This document shows, piece by piece, positions 34,959 through 44,363 of a stretch of DNA of 64,000 nucleotides; within the stretch, counting starts at the first letter, position 1; each line of letters opens with the position of its first letter. Both the position numbers and the translations under genes were made by a program. The stretch covers positions 124,001 through 188,000 of the forward strand of contig NZ_FOBH01000005.1 in NCBI RefSeq assembly GCF_900109785.1, in the 5' to 3' direction. A model generated the notes under the pieces. The model made no database searches, was not told the origin of the DNA, and saw nothing but the letters and a program-made list of their open reading frames with translations. The DNA is from Nitrosovibrio tenuis. Its GTDB lineage: Bacteria; Pseudomonadota; Gammaproteobacteria; Burkholderiales; Nitrosomonadaceae.

Positions 34959-35548
34959 CTCGCTAACATGCTGTATAGATAGCAAAATGACGAAGATCGT
35001 GCACAGACGAATCAAATGTGACGTATACAAGACTACCCGCCTGTTAGCGCATCCATGAGTTCTCAGACGAAATCCGTTTAAAGGCCTCCCATATTTCCCT
35101 GTATCCCTGCGTACATCCGTCCCGCTGCAAAGCTTGAACTGATCTTGCTGGGTAAAAAATTATGTGTGTGATTTTCAGTAGCGGGCTTAAGGCTCCACGT
35201 TAGTATTCTGCATTCTCCTTGCATCGATTCCTGGTTTTACCACCTTGGCTCAGCTTGGTTTCCTGATTCCCGCAGTGAAGCTCAAATTCCCCGACGAATG
35301 CACTTTCGCCGCGCCTGCTATCAAGCTTACTCTCCAAACGAAGCGTTTTAAGGGCCTGAATGGGGGCGTCGAGGATTTTTACGGCTCTGGACCGGAAACG
35401 AATTAGAGGAAGATGAATTATGTAATATGTCTTTACATTTAATGCGTTTTTGGCTATTTAATTTCTGTGGCACAAATATTGCTAAATAAAATATAGAAAG
35501 TCCTGCTGAACAAAATGGCGATCCGGGCTCGGAAAAAAGGGTCAGGAG
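34943..35548. other. 606-base gap with a sigma-54-type promoter
   Basis: No coding region is supported here; a minus-strand open frame crossing its end has no recognisable features. Towards the end it becomes AT-rich and carries a near-perfect -24/-12 promoter at 35468-35482. Confidence 0.6.
35468..35482 (+). promoter_or_regulatory. Sigma-54-type promoter before the small winged-helix-like gene
   Basis: TGGCAC-AAATA-TTGC, followed by T, is an almost ideal -24/-12 element with GG and GC 10 bases apart. It points towards the gene at 35624, with a start near 35494 followed by an AGGAGGT site at 35544-35550. Confidence 0.7.
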
Positions 35549-35623
35549 GTGCCAGATACTAAGTATCTGTATTGGACTAATGAGTTTTTGCCTCAACTCG
35601 CACTTCTTACTGGGCCTAGCGAT

Positions 35624-35899
35624 ATGGTATCGGATTCCATACCCCCAGATCCCCGCCAGGAGATCATGAAATACCTGCGTGCTCATCCTGCCGCTGCTGA
35701 CACTGTGGATGGGATTATTCAATGGTGGCTGCCTATTCAGCGTTACGAAACCGCCAAGGATGTCATTCAGAAAGCTTTGGACGACTTGATAAAGCAAGGC
35801 ACCGTTGACTATGTGGATACCGGTAATGGCAGACGCATTTTCCGGTTGGCGCAGCACCGGGATGGGATCGAACCAACTGAAAATGAAGAGGTTCCGTGA
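35624..35899 (+). CDS. Small winged-helix-like protein at the eCIS border
   Basis: From ATG 35624 the protein is 91 residues. The in-frame GTG 35549 overlaps the AGGAGGT sequence and is unlikely, though a start just after that site cannot be excluded. The sequence DPRQEIMKYLRAHPAAADTV, then IIQWWLPIQRYETAKDVIQK and ALDDLIKQGTVDYVDTG, has the helix-helix-helix-wing pattern of small DNA-binding proteins (compare MarR/PadR-like cores). It lies behind a strong sigma-54-type promoter and beside the activator, so a regulatory role in eCIS expression is plausible. No specific family is claimed. Confidence 0.65.
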   Translation: MVSDSIPPDPRQEIMKYLRAHPAAADTVDGIIQWWLPIQRYETAKDVIQKALDDLIKQGTVDYVDTGNGRRIFRLAQHRDGIEPTENEEVP

Positions 35900-36245
35900 G
35901 TTGCCTTCTGGTTGGCATTTTTTTTCTGGCGCAACCTCATCGGATTTGCCGAAGTCCGCAGAGCAGTAATTTGCCCGCATGCATATGCCAAATCTTGTCT
36001 CTCGATGGAAGAATGCTGGCCTTCCCCATAAATTCCGTCCCCATAACATTCCAGCTTATCTTCTCCTTACTGATCTGGTCGAAGTTAACATGTTATCCAG
36101 ATCCGGTTAGTTTTACTTATGCTTCAATTGCTGGTATCCAGCAATTCCCTGCGATTATGGTCGGCCGCATCATATATTTACCGGAAGATAGCGGAATTAA
36201 AGCGCCTCCAAGTCCGTTTCGCTGCTATGACGTGGAGCAGAGCGT
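35900..36245. other. Gap between the eCIS locus and the VWA gene
   Basis: Apart from the weak terminator at its start I see nothing coding or structured in these 346 bases. Confidence 0.5.
35902..35925 (+). terminator. Weak intrinsic terminator after the winged-helix-like gene
   Basis: TGCC and GGCA pair around an 8-base loop, directly followed by eight T. The stem is short but the T-run and position, 3 bases after the stop, fit a terminator closing the eCIS locus. Confidence 0.4.
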
Positions 36246-37358
36246 TCATGGTGACCGTTTAGCGCGCCTCCTGCTCACGAGATAAGCGGCTAGAAATCCG
36301 ATAGTGCCGATTGTAATCCACAGAAAAATCAGGCGGTTGATCTCTTCCTTGCTAGCGGGATGAGTTGGCAGATCTCCTGCGAACGGCGCCAGCCATGGCA
36401 CTGAAAGCCCCTGCTTGATAGTGAGCAACATGGGTGGTTGGCCATCCGGCGCAAACTCCAGCTGCGCAGAGCCGATCCTATGCAACTCTTCCGCTATATC
36501 GTATTGAAAAAGCACTTCGACAGCATGCGAAGGAGTCAAATCGAGTAATTTACGCAGCTCGCGGGCCAGCTGCTGACTATTCATGGGGGAACTGAAGCGG
36601 CCGTTCGTGTCATCCGCCAAGCGGGCAAGTAGTTCTGAGCCGGCGTCCGAAACATTGCCAAATGCAACGGCATCAATTGCTATATTTTGTATATTCGCTT
36701 CATTGATCACGACCTGCTCCGTGATACTGCTGCCGTTATCCTTTCCGGCAGTGATTAGAATCAGCCGTTTTGGACCTTTAGTCCGGTAATTGCCCAATTC
36801 GGAAAGCGCCAGCTCAATCGCTTCGTATAGTCTCGTCTTCCCGTCACGCCCATGTCCAGTCCCGATTTCATCAATGTCCGCTGCAAACTCCGGACCATCT
36901 CGCGAGAATCCGCGGAGTTTTGTCACTTCGCTATCAAATACCCAAACAGCCGCGTTTAATGGTGACTCTGGGTCGCATACCACGTCCTTGAGCGCTTTTT
37001 GAATCTGTTGAATGTGGGGCTGGCCCATCGAAGTGCTTTGATCGATACAAAAAATCACCGATGTCTCGGGTGGCACGGACTGAGCGGGCTTGACCTCTTT
37101 CGCCCGGATGGCACTCTTCCCGTTGAACCGAAGCCAGAAATCCGATGCATTTGGGAGCTCTGCTGTAAGAAGTCGAACAGTGGCTAACACGACTCCGGGG
37201 GAAACCTCTTTTACTGAAATAAGTTGCATGGTGGCTGCGAGGGAAACCCCGAATATTGACGTCATCGCCGCGACCGTAAGCAAACAGATCAGTCCCTTAC
37301 GCAAAGCGATAGGGATCGTTCTCGATAGCCCGAAAAAACGTATCTGGTTGATGGCCAT
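36246..37358 (-). CDS. Membrane-anchored VWA-domain protein
   Basis: The 370-residue protein has an N-terminal hydrophobic segment (GLICLLTVAAMTSIFGVSLA), probably a signal peptide or anchor. A von Willebrand factor A domain at about 100-280 follows, with the metal-site motif DQSTSM (D-x-S-x-S type) and a later T/D region, LILITAGKDNG. The C-terminal hydrophobic helix (LIFLWITIGTIGFLAAYLVS) is followed by a basic tail. The VWA part would therefore face the periplasm. It is convergent with the eCIS genes and not evidently part of their operon. Some contractile systems have VWA or MoxR partners nearby, but no such link is shown here. Confidence 0.75.
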   Translation of the reverse strand: MAINQIRFFGLSRTIPIALRKGLICLLTVAAMTSIFGVSLAATMQLISVKEVSPGVVLATVRLLTAELPNASDFWLRFNGKSAIRAKEVKPAQSVPPETSVIFCIDQSTSMGQPHIQQIQKALKDVVCDPESPLNAAVWVFDSEVTKLRGFSRDGPEFAADIDEIGTGHGRDGKTRLYEAIELALSELGNYRTKGPKRLILITAGKDNGSSITEQVVINEANIQNIAIDAVAFGNVSDAGSELLARLADDTNGRFSSPMNSQQLARELRKLLDLTPSHAVEVLFQYDIAEELHRIGSAQLEFAPDGQPPMLLTIKQGLSVPWLAPFAGDLPTHPASKEEINRLIFLWITIGTIGFLAAYLVSRRRAKRSP

Positions 37359-37811
37359 AATTGCTTTGAACGCCTCATCTGATCTTTGCCGCGCTGCGTA
37401 GCAACTCGCTAGCGCCGTTGTTGAGCCGACGGTCAGTCAGCCAGATTTGTCCCAAGGCCCTATCAAATAGTTATAGCAAACTCCAGCAAGCTATCTTTAC
37501 GATAGGGGCTCTATCAGCCAACCGCAGCCAACCGTTCTCGCCCAATTCTCTCTGTCCAAGGGGCAAAATTGAACTCGTCCGTTATCCAGTGGACCGGAAA
37601 GCTGTTGGAAAATGCTTGGCTTGCGAGCGTCTGGCTGGGAGGAAGGCTGGCCAGATGTGTTCAGGTGAGGGTCAGTTGAGAACTACAGATCGCGGCCCGA
37701 AGCGCAGTGATCGAAGAAGTGGACTCAGGAAAAATGGCAGGATCAAAGCCGGATAAGCGGATACTTGAATGACTTGTAGAGGTTTTCATTATCCGTAGCC
37801 AGTATTTAAAG
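37359..37811. other. Gap between cysS and the VWA gene
   Basis: These 453 bases, lying after the minus-strand cysS, contain no gene I can support and no strong hairpin. Confidence 0.5.
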
Positions 37812-39194
37812 CTACGCTCGCCGCCATGCGGTACCCTGCGGCCCATCCTCCAGGATAATGCCCGCGTCCAGTAACTCGTTACGGATACCGTCCGCGTCAC
37901 CATAATTTTTTTGAGCGCGAGCAATGAGGCGCTGTTGAATCATCTGCTCGATGCGCTCCGCCGTGAACGAATACTCTGCGTAACCAGCGCTCTGGAAGAA
38001 TTGCTGCGGATCCTGCTGCAGCAACCCCAACACGCCACCCAGCGCTTTCATCAATATTAAATCTTTCTGAGACGCCGTCCTGTTGGCTTCATTGGCGAGA
38101 TCGAATAGCACGGCTATGGCATCGGAAGTGTTGAAATCGTCGTTCATTGCATCCCTGAAGCGTGATGCATGAAAACCGCTCCAATCGATCTCAACAGAGG
38201 TTTCTCCGGCCTCGGTTCCTTTCAGCGCGGTATAAAGCCTGTCAAGCGCACGCTTTGCGTCATCCAGATGCTGGTCCGAATAATTCAAGGGACTGCGGTA
38301 GTGGGCTCTCAGGATAAAAAAACGCACCACTTCCGGTTGGTAACGGGTAAGTATTTCACGCACGGTGAAGAAATTGCCCAGTGATTTGGACATCTTTTCC
38401 TCGTTGATACGCACGAAGCCGTTGTGCATCCAATAGTTGACGAAAGGAGCGTGGTCGTGCGCCCCTTCGCTTTGTGCAATTTCATTTTCATGATGTGGGA
38501 ATTGCAGGTCCTGCCCTCCCCCGTGTATATCGAACTGTTCCCCCAAATAATGCTTGCTCATTGCCGAGCATTCGATATGCCAACCGGGGCGCCCCATACC
38601 CCAGGGAGAAGGCCATTGCGGTTCACCAGGCTTTGCGGCTTTCCACAGCACGAAATCCAGCGGATCTTTTTTGTACGGATCGACGACCACGCGCTCCCCG
38701 GCACGCAGGTCATCCAGGGATTTTCCTGAAAGCTTTCCGTAACCGGGAAATCTGTGCACGGCATAATACACATCCCCGTTGGATGCGGAATAGGCAAGGC
38801 TTTTATCCATCAGGACGCGTATCATTGCAACCATATCTTCCACATGGCGAGTGGCGCGCGGCTCGCTTGACGGCGGCAACACGCCGAGCGCGGCGGCATC
38901 TTCCTCCATTGCCTCGATAAAGCGGGTAGTCAGTGCGTCGATTGGTTCGTTGTTTTCCAGCGCGCGCTTGATGATTTTATCGTCGACATCGGTGATGTTG
39001 CGCACGTAAGTTACTTCGAAGCAGCTCGCCCGAAGCCAGCGTTGCACCATATCGAACACAACCATCATGCGGGCATGGCCGAGGTGGCAATAGTCATAAA
39101 CGGTCATGCCGCAAACATATATTTTGACCTTGCCGGGTATGAGCGGGATGAAATCCTGTTTTTCCCTGGTGAGCGAGTTATGGATTTTGAGCAT
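37812..39194 (-). CDS. cysS: Cysteine--tRNA ligase
   Basis: The enzyme charges tRNA-Cys with cysteine. From ATG 39194 ([15 protein letters not shown]) it has 460 residues, the normal length; the open frame extends 46 codons further upstream without homology. Visible hallmarks are [18 protein letters not shown] with the HLGH form of the HIGH motif and a zinc Cys, [15 protein letters not shown], the zinc-site [12 protein letters not shown], and KMSKSLGNF (the KMSKS loop). It is divergent from the TPR gene, sharing an 88-base intergenic region. Confidence 0.97.
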   Translation of the reverse strand: MLKIHNSLTREKQDFIPLIPGKVKIYVCGMTVYDYCHLGHARMMVVFDMVQRWLRASCFEVTYVRNITDVDDKIIKRALENNEPIDALTTRFIEAMEEDAAALGVLPPSSEPRATRHVEDMVAMIRVLMDKSLAYSASNGDVYYAVHRFPGYGKLSGKSLDDLRAGERVVVDPYKKDPLDFVLWKAAKPGEPQWPSPWGMGRPGWHIECSAMSKHYLGEQFDIHGGGQDLQFPHHENEIAQSEGAHDHAPFVNYWMHNGFVRINEEKMSKSLGNFFTVREILTRYQPEVVRFFILRAHYRSPLNYSDQHLDDAKRALDRLYTALKGTEAGETSVEIDWSGFHASRFRDAMNDDFNTSDAIAVLFDLANEANRTASQKDLILMKALGGVLGLLQQDPQQFFQSAGYAEYSFTAERIEQMIQQRLIARAQKNYGDADGIRNELLDAGIILEDGPQGTAWRRA

Positions 39195-39203
39195 CTGGCG
39201 AGA

Positions 39204-39233
39204 TTGTGAACTGGACAGCCTTCTTGGTAGAAT
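39204..39233 (+). promoter_or_regulatory. Possible sigma-70 promoter for the TPR gene
   Basis: TTGTGA (39204-39209) and TAGAAT (39228-39233) are 18 bases apart, 50 bases upstream of ATG 39283. Both boxes deviate at two or fewer positions from consensus. Confidence 0.35.
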
Positions 39234-39282
39234 TCTGAATTCCCTTGGGCAATCCGAACAAAAATCGGAGCAGTATAGCATA

Positions 39283-40344
39283 ATGAAAATATGGGATTTC
39301 CATCGGACAAGCACATCCGTGCTATCCCTCACGGCAGCGGTACTGTTGCTGGCGGCTTCCGCCGTGCACGCCGATGAAAATGAGGAAGTCGCAAAACTCT
39401 ATAAGCAGGGCAATCTCGTAAAAGCGCTGGAGCAAGCCGACGCTTACCTTGCCAGCAAGCCGCGTGACGCGCAGATGCGTTTTAACAAGGGGCTGATACT
39501 TACCGAGCAGAAGAAGGTCGCAGACGCTATCAAGATATTTTCTTCGCTGTCCGATGACTATCCTGATCTGCCCGAGCCATACAATAATCTGGCAGTGCTC
39601 TACGCCAGCCAGGGCCAATATGAAAAAGCCCGGGATGCGCTTGAAGCGGCTATCCGCACCCACCCCAGCTATTCGACGGCACACGAAAACCTGGGAGATA
39701 TCTATGCAAAGATGGCGAGCCAGGCGTATGGAAAGGCACTGCAACTGGACAAGGGAAATGCTGCTGCCCAGACCAAGCTCGCGATGATCAAGGATTTATT
39801 CACGGGTAGACCCAGAGTACAAACCGCGGCCACAGCCGTTCCTTCTTCGCCTGCCAGCGAGTCGGCCATAGCGCCACCGGAAAAAAATCAAGGAAAACCC
39901 GAGGCGAAGTCAGCTGCGAAAGCGGAGAAACCCCCATCGGAAAAATCGGAAAAAGTTGCGGCTGCCGAAAAGCCGGCCCAGGAAAGGCCTCCTGTTTCTG
40001 ATGATTCCGGCGAAATCATCAGAACGTTGATCGCATGGGCCAAGGCATGGTCAGATAAGGATACGGCGGCATACCTCGCGTTTTATGCAAACGACTTTCG
40101 CGCGCCCGGCGGCGCATCACGTACCATGTGGGAAAAAGCCCGTCGCGATCGGATAACCAAGCCGAAATCCATTCACGTCGTGATTACAAATCCCAAGGTG
40201 AGCTTCGTCGATGCCAACCACGCCAGGGTAAGCTTCAAGCAATCGTATCATTCCGATGCAATCAAAAGTCATACCGGCAAAACGCTCGAGATGGTCAAGT
40301 CAGGAGAAAAATGGCTCATACACCAAGAACAGGTCGGGCGTTGA
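39283..40344 (+). CDS. Periplasmic TPR protein with C-terminal NTF2-like domain
   Basis: ATG 39283 starts a 353-residue protein with a signal peptide ([17 protein letters not shown]). Residues about 35-175 form tetratricopeptide repeats ([48 protein letters not shown]). A Lys/Ala/Pro/Glu linker at about 185-240 follows. The last 105 residues ([20 protein letters not shown] onward) are a SnoaL/NTF2-like domain that also ends the neighbouring L,D-transpeptidase. The gene overlaps that neighbour by 34 bases, suggesting a shared role in peptidoglycan remodelling at the cell envelope. Confidence 0.85.
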   Translation: MKIWDFHRTSTSVLSLTAAVLLLAASAVHADENEEVAKLYKQGNLVKALEQADAYLASKPRDAQMRFNKGLILTEQKKVADAIKIFSSLSDDYPDLPEPYNNLAVLYASQGQYEKARDALEAAIRTHPSYSTAHENLGDIYAKMASQAYGKALQLDKGNAAAQTKLAMIKDLFTGRPRVQTAATAVPSSPASESAIAPPEKNQGKPEAKSAAKAEKPPSEKSEKVAAAEKPAQERPPVSDDSGEIIRTLIAWAKAWSDKDTAAYLAFYANDFRAPGGASRTMWEKARRDRITKPKSIHVVITNPKVSFVDANHARVSFKQSYHSDAIKSHTGKTLEMVKSGEKWLIHQEQVGR

Positions 40345-41591
40345 AATCGTCCGGCAGCGTGGCTGTGCCGAAGCGTAGCCTGATCAAAACCGCGATTACG
40401 TCTACGGTAGCCGCAATTGCGAGCTTCTGTGTCGCGGCCTCCTGTGTTCTGGCAAGCGACCATTCGCCGTTGGCCGAAATAGCGGCGAGCGGCCCGGAAA
40501 CAATGCTCGTCAAAAGCCTACAGGAAATTGCGGAAAGCCGCATGGACTCCGCCCTGAATGGAATCGAAGATCTGCTCAAAACCAACCCCAATTTTCGCCT
40601 TGCCCATCTGATCAAGGGCGACCTGCTACTGGCTCGCTCCCGCCCGATCAGTGATCTAGGTAATCCCGCCGGGGCTCCGCAGGAGCATATCGCCGACTTG
40701 CGCGAAGAAGCACGAGTGAGGGTCCAGCGCCACCGGGAACCGGTTCCGCGCAATATGACTCCAAAATATCTGCTGCAAATGCAGCCGGAGCAAAAATATG
40801 CAATTATTGCGGATACTGACAAATCCCGGCTGTATATATTCCGGAATGTAGGTGGGAAACCCCGCTATGTTGCGGATTATTACATCAGCAGTGGAAAAAA
40901 CGGATCCCGAAAAATCAGGGAAGGCGACAAGAAAACGCCTCTCGGCGTTTATTTTGTTACTGCCAATTTGCCGCGGGAAAAGCTTACCGATTTTTACGGA
41001 CGCGGGGCATTTCCCATCAACTACCCTAACGAATGGGATAAGCGGCACGGCCGGAGCGGTTTTGGCATATGGCTCCATGGCACACCTTCAGATACTTATA
41101 GCCGCCCTCCCCGCGCGAGCGATGGTTGCGTAGTGCTTGCGAATCAGGATCTGGACAGGATCAGTGAAACCCTGCAAGTCGGCGTTACACCGGTTATTAT
41201 CAGCGACGGCATTGAATGGGTAGACCCGGTCGACATATCCGGCCTGCGGGACAAACTGGGAAGCCACCTGGAAAGCTGGCGGCGCGCTTGGGAAAATGGA
41301 AATATCGAGGCTTATATCGGAAATTATGGACGAGATTTTTCCACCGGCAGCCAGAATCTGGCGGAATGGTCACGGCACAAACGCCAGGTTAATGCGAACA
41401 AAAATTGGATTAAGGTAGGAATCAGCAACGTCGGCATGTTTCTCTATCCTGGAAGAGACGACCTGGTAGTAGTCAATTTCGACCAGGAGTATTCCAGCAA
41501 TAATCTTTCCAATAGAATGAGAAAACGTCAGTATTGGATGAAGGAGCACAAAAATGGCCCGTGGAAAATTATTTACGAAAGCACGGCATAA
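40311..41591 (+). CDS. L,D-transpeptidase family protein (YkuD fold) with NTF2-like C-terminus
   Basis: ATG 40311, preceded by CAGGAG, opens a 426-residue protein with a basic N-terminus and hydrophobic signal (AITSTVAAIASFCVAASCVL). The YkuD catalytic domain covers about 160-300, with PLGVYFVTANLP, the conserved GIWLHGT and the active site SDGCVVLANQDL, where Cys is the nucleophile. A homologous C-terminal domain to that of the upstream TPR protein follows (SWRRAWENGNIEAYIGNYGR). Such enzymes form 3-3 cross-links or attach proteins to peptidoglycan; which one applies is not visible. It overlaps the TPR gene by 34 bases. Confidence 0.9.
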   Translation: MAHTPRTGRALKSSGSVAVPKRSLIKTAITSTVAAIASFCVAASCVLASDHSPLAEIAASGPETMLVKSLQEIAESRMDSALNGIEDLLKTNPNFRLAHLIKGDLLLARSRPISDLGNPAGAPQEHIADLREEARVRVQRHREPVPRNMTPKYLLQMQPEQKYAIIADTDKSRLYIFRNVGGKPRYVADYYISSGKNGSRKIREGDKKTPLGVYFVTANLPREKLTDFYGRGAFPINYPNEWDKRHGRSGFGIWLHGTPSDTYSRPPRASDGCVVLANQDLDRISETLQVGVTPVIISDGIEWVDPVDISGLRDKLGSHLESWRRAWENGNIEAYIGNYGRDFSTGSQNLAEWSRHKRQVNANKNWIKVGISNVGMFLYPGRDDLVVVNFDQEYSSNNLSNRMRKRQYWMKEHKNGPWKIIYESTA

Positions 41592-41648
41592 TCCCAAACA
41601 CATCCATAACAAACCCATCCATTTCTATCGCTATCTTCACCCATACCC

Positions 41649-42233
41649 ATGCATATTTTCAGGTTTCTGATTGCTCTTCCGCTCATCTTCGGCATCGCTG
41701 CGCACGCAGCCAATCCTCAGGTCGCCAACCCTCAGGTTGAAATAAGGACGAATTTCGGTAACATAACCATTGAGCTCTACCCGGATAAAGCGCCGAAAAC
41801 CGTCGATAATTTCCTGCGTTATGTAAAGGATGGTTATTACAACGGCACCGTGTTTCATCGCGTCATTCCAGGATTCATGATTCAAGGTGGGGGATTCGAT
41901 AAATCGCTCAAACAGAAACCGACAAGATCACCTGTGGAAAACGAGGCTGGCAATGGTCTGAAAAACGAGGTGGGAACCGTTTCGATGGCCCGTACTTCAG
42001 ACCCGCACTCGGCGTCAGCTCAATTCTTCATCAATGTGGCGAATAATTCATTCCTGAACCATACCGCGCCCACGTTGCGAGGGTTTGGATATACGGTGTT
42101 TGGAAAAGTGACCAGCGGAATGGATGTGGTCAACAAGATTGCTGCGACCTCTACCGGTGCCGGCGGCCCCTTCCCGAGCGATGTGCCTAAAGAACTCGTG
42201 GTAATCGAAGAAGCCAAACTTATAAACCAATGA
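41649..42233 (+). CDS. ppiA: Periplasmic peptidyl-prolyl cis-trans isomerase (cyclophilin type)
   Basis: The 194-residue protein has a signal peptide (IFRFLIALPLIFGIAAHA) and then a full bacterial cyclophilin: [35 protein letters not shown] with the catalytic Arg and the F-M-I-Q-G-G motif, and [17 protein letters not shown]. It catalyses proline isomerisation in periplasmic protein folding. The cytoplasmic paralogue follows after 43 bases. Confidence 0.92.
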   Translation: MHIFRFLIALPLIFGIAAHAANPQVANPQVEIRTNFGNITIELYPDKAPKTVDNFLRYVKDGYYNGTVFHRVIPGFMIQGGGFDKSLKQKPTRSPVENEAGNGLKNEVGTVSMARTSDPHSASAQFFINVANNSFLNHTAPTLRGFGYTVFGKVTSGMDVVNKIAATSTGAGGPFPSDVPKELVVIEEAKLINQ

Positions 42234-42276
42234 AACTGCTGAGCTCGCGCTCCCATCCTCAAGATAAGGACAAAAC

Positions 42277-42771
42277 ATGATCAAACTGCACACCAATTTC
42301 GGTGACATAACGCTCGAACTCGACGATGAAAAAGCTCCGTTAACGGTTCAGAACTTCAAGGAATACGTGACCAGCGGACACTACGACAACACTATATTCC
42401 ACCGTGTAATTGACGGTTTCATGATTCAAGGGGGCGGATTTGAACCGGGCATGATCCAGAAGCAGACGCGGGCCCCGATCCGGAACGAGGCTGCCAACGG
42501 CCTCAAGAATGATAAATATACGATTGCGATGGCGCGTACATCCGATGTTGACTCCGCCAGCGCGCAATTCTTTATTAACGTCTCCGATAACAATTTTCTG
42601 AATTACAGCTCACCCACATCCCAGGGGTTCGGTTACTGTGTATTCGGTAAAGTGGTGGAAGGCCAGGACATCGTGGACAAGATCAAGAAGGTAAAAACGG
42701 GAAACCGGAGCGGCCACCAGAACGTGCCTATCGAAAATGTGACCGTGGAAAAAGCGGAAGTGATTGAGTAG
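42277..42771 (+). CDS. ppiB: Cytoplasmic peptidyl-prolyl cis-trans isomerase (cyclophilin type)
   Basis: The 164-residue protein has no signal peptide and the same cyclophilin motifs as its neighbour: [38 protein letters not shown] and [18 protein letters not shown]. Length and start are normal for PpiB. AAGATAAGGAC precedes ATG 42277. The tandem arrangement of exported and cytoplasmic forms is common in betaproteobacteria. Confidence 0.94.
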   Translation: MIKLHTNFGDITLELDDEKAPLTVQNFKEYVTSGHYDNTIFHRVIDGFMIQGGGFEPGMIQKQTRAPIRNEAANGLKNDKYTIAMARTSDVDSASAQFFINVSDNNFLNYSSPTSQGFGYCVFGKVVEGQDIVDKIKKVKTGNRSGHQNVPIENVTVEKAEVIE

Positions 42772-43156
42772 CAAGTATTTGTTGAGAAATGCCGAATGAA
42801 CGGAAGTTTCTTATCGCTCGGGTTCGCGGCAGCGCTTTGCGTATAGCTTCCGCTTTGCCCCCGGCCTTCGCCGACGCGGTGAGCAGGCTTACCGTCGCGA
42901 TGGTTACGGCGTTCCGTTGAATCGCTCAACTACCGCCCTCTTCTGATTCATAAGCGGCAATGCGTTGCATGGCATGACACGGGCTCGCCTGGCAATTGTG
43001 CGCCACGGAACGCCCGGAAACGCGAACGGTTATAGCTCATGAGTTATAGCTCAGATTCACGCCGCCTTAATGGCGATCTGTATCGGTTTTACCTATATTG
43101 GCTGAATGCCGGCTTGCAGGTTAACAGAAGAATATGACATTTAAATTGGAGAAATT
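42772..43156. other. Gap between ppiB and the M48 peptidase gene
   Basis: These 385 bases hold no gene I can support. The last 16 bases contain the GGAGAAATT ribosome site of the peptidase. Confidence 0.5.
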
Positions 43157-43972
43157 ATGCCCGCTTTTCGCATCGTTGCAGCAATATCCATAAGTCTCTG
43201 GTTGGCCTTAATGGCCGGATGCGCAACCACCACCGCGGGCGGCGCGGTAGGTGCAAACCGGTCGCAACTGATGCTTATCTCGTCGGAACAATTGGAGCAA
43301 GTGGCCGCGCAAGGATATACCAAGCTGAAGGCCGACGCCACGCAACAAGGCGCGCTGAACAAAGACCCTAAAATGCTGCAACGGGTGCAGGCAATAGCCA
43401 AAAGGCTCGAGCCGCAAACCGCCGTGTTCCGCCGCGACGCACCCGGCTGGAAATGGGAGGTCAATGTCATCGACAGCAATGAACTCAACGCGTTCTGTAT
43501 GCCTGGCGGCAAGATCATGTTTTATTCCGGGCTGATTAATCGGCTCCAGCTCACGGATGAGGAAATCGCAGTGGTGATGGGACATGAAATCGCGCATGCG
43601 TTGCGTGAACATTCGCGCGAACAGGTGTCGCAAGCCATTGCCGCGCAGACTGCGCTGGGCGTGGGCGCCGCAGCGTTTGGCCTGAGCCAGAATGCGGCTA
43701 CCCTCGCCAATATTGGTTATGAAACGTTGATTGCAACGCATTTCAGTCGCACTGATGAAGCCGAGGCCGACCGCATCGGACTGGAACTGACGGCTCGCGC
43801 GGGCTACAATCCACAGGCTGGCGTTACCTTATGGCAAAAAATGATAAATGCCGGTACTGGCGGGAAGCTTCCCGAATTCCTGAGTAGCCATCCAGCGGAC
43901 TCGACACGTGTCCAGCAGATCGAATCGCTGCTGCCAATTGTAATGCCGCTTTATCAGGCTGCGCGCCGCTGA
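43157..43972 (+). CDS. M48-family zinc metallopeptidase lipoprotein (LoiP/BepA-like)
   Basis: The 271-residue protein starts with a lipoprotein signal (ISLWLALMAGCATT; the lipobox Cys is near residue 22), so it is anchored at a membrane, probably the outer one. The peptidase core has NAFCMPGGKIMFYSGLI, the HExxH zinc motif in VMGHEIAHALREHSRE, and the third ligand in FSRTDEAEADRIGLELTARA. The end (HPADSTRVQQIESLLP) is family-typical. It probably degrades misfolded envelope proteins, as known for relatives. Confidence 0.93.
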   Translation: MPAFRIVAAISISLWLALMAGCATTTAGGAVGANRSQLMLISSEQLEQVAAQGYTKLKADATQQGALNKDPKMLQRVQAIAKRLEPQTAVFRRDAPGWKWEVNVIDSNELNAFCMPGGKIMFYSGLINRLQLTDEEIAVVMGHEIAHALREHSREQVSQAIAAQTALGVGAAAFGLSQNAATLANIGYETLIATHFSRTDEAEADRIGLELTARAGYNPQAGVTLWQKMINAGTGGKLPEFLSSHPADSTRVQQIESLLPIVMPLYQAARR

Positions 43973-44363
43973 TTCGGGTGCATCCGGATTCATCTGCCAT
44001 TCCCCGCTCCCACAAGAAACCCGCTTAGAGCAAAAAAGTGGGAAACAACAGCCGGGCTTTGCGAGGTTGCGCTTGGCCCGGCTTTAGTAATCCTCTATTT
44101 GCGCCAATCTGGCTACAGTGATATTCACCCCAACCAGACAAAGGATTCCCTGCCCTCGTTCGGTACATCTGATGGGTATGCGTTTCGGATCGGACTTTAG
44201 AAACAGAGGTATTCCAGCTATAACCTGCCGTAGTGACCTTTAAGCTATGAGCTGGGTCGTGCGCCTTGCGATCATCCCAATTTTATCGGCAACACGCTCG
44301 CGGAGGATTAGTTCAGACGTTCCCTAATTCTCTGATCAATGCACGTGCGGGTAAAGCGAAGGT
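43973..44363. other. Gap between the M48 gene and metZ
   Basis: These 391 bases separate two convergent genes. Apart from a terminator-like stem-loop I see nothing coding. Confidence 0.5.
44051..44085 (+). terminator. Stem-loop after the M48 peptidase gene
   Basis: GCCGGGC (44051-44057) and GCCCGGC (44076-44082) form a GC-rich 7-bp stem with an 18-base loop, followed by TTT. The loop is long and the T-run short, so efficiency is uncertain. Confidence 0.4.

Noticed and set aside
35348-36049. A 233-codon minus-strand gene
   Set aside because: It has no recognisable motif, crosses the well-supported sigma-54-type promoter and runs antisense to the winged-helix-like gene.
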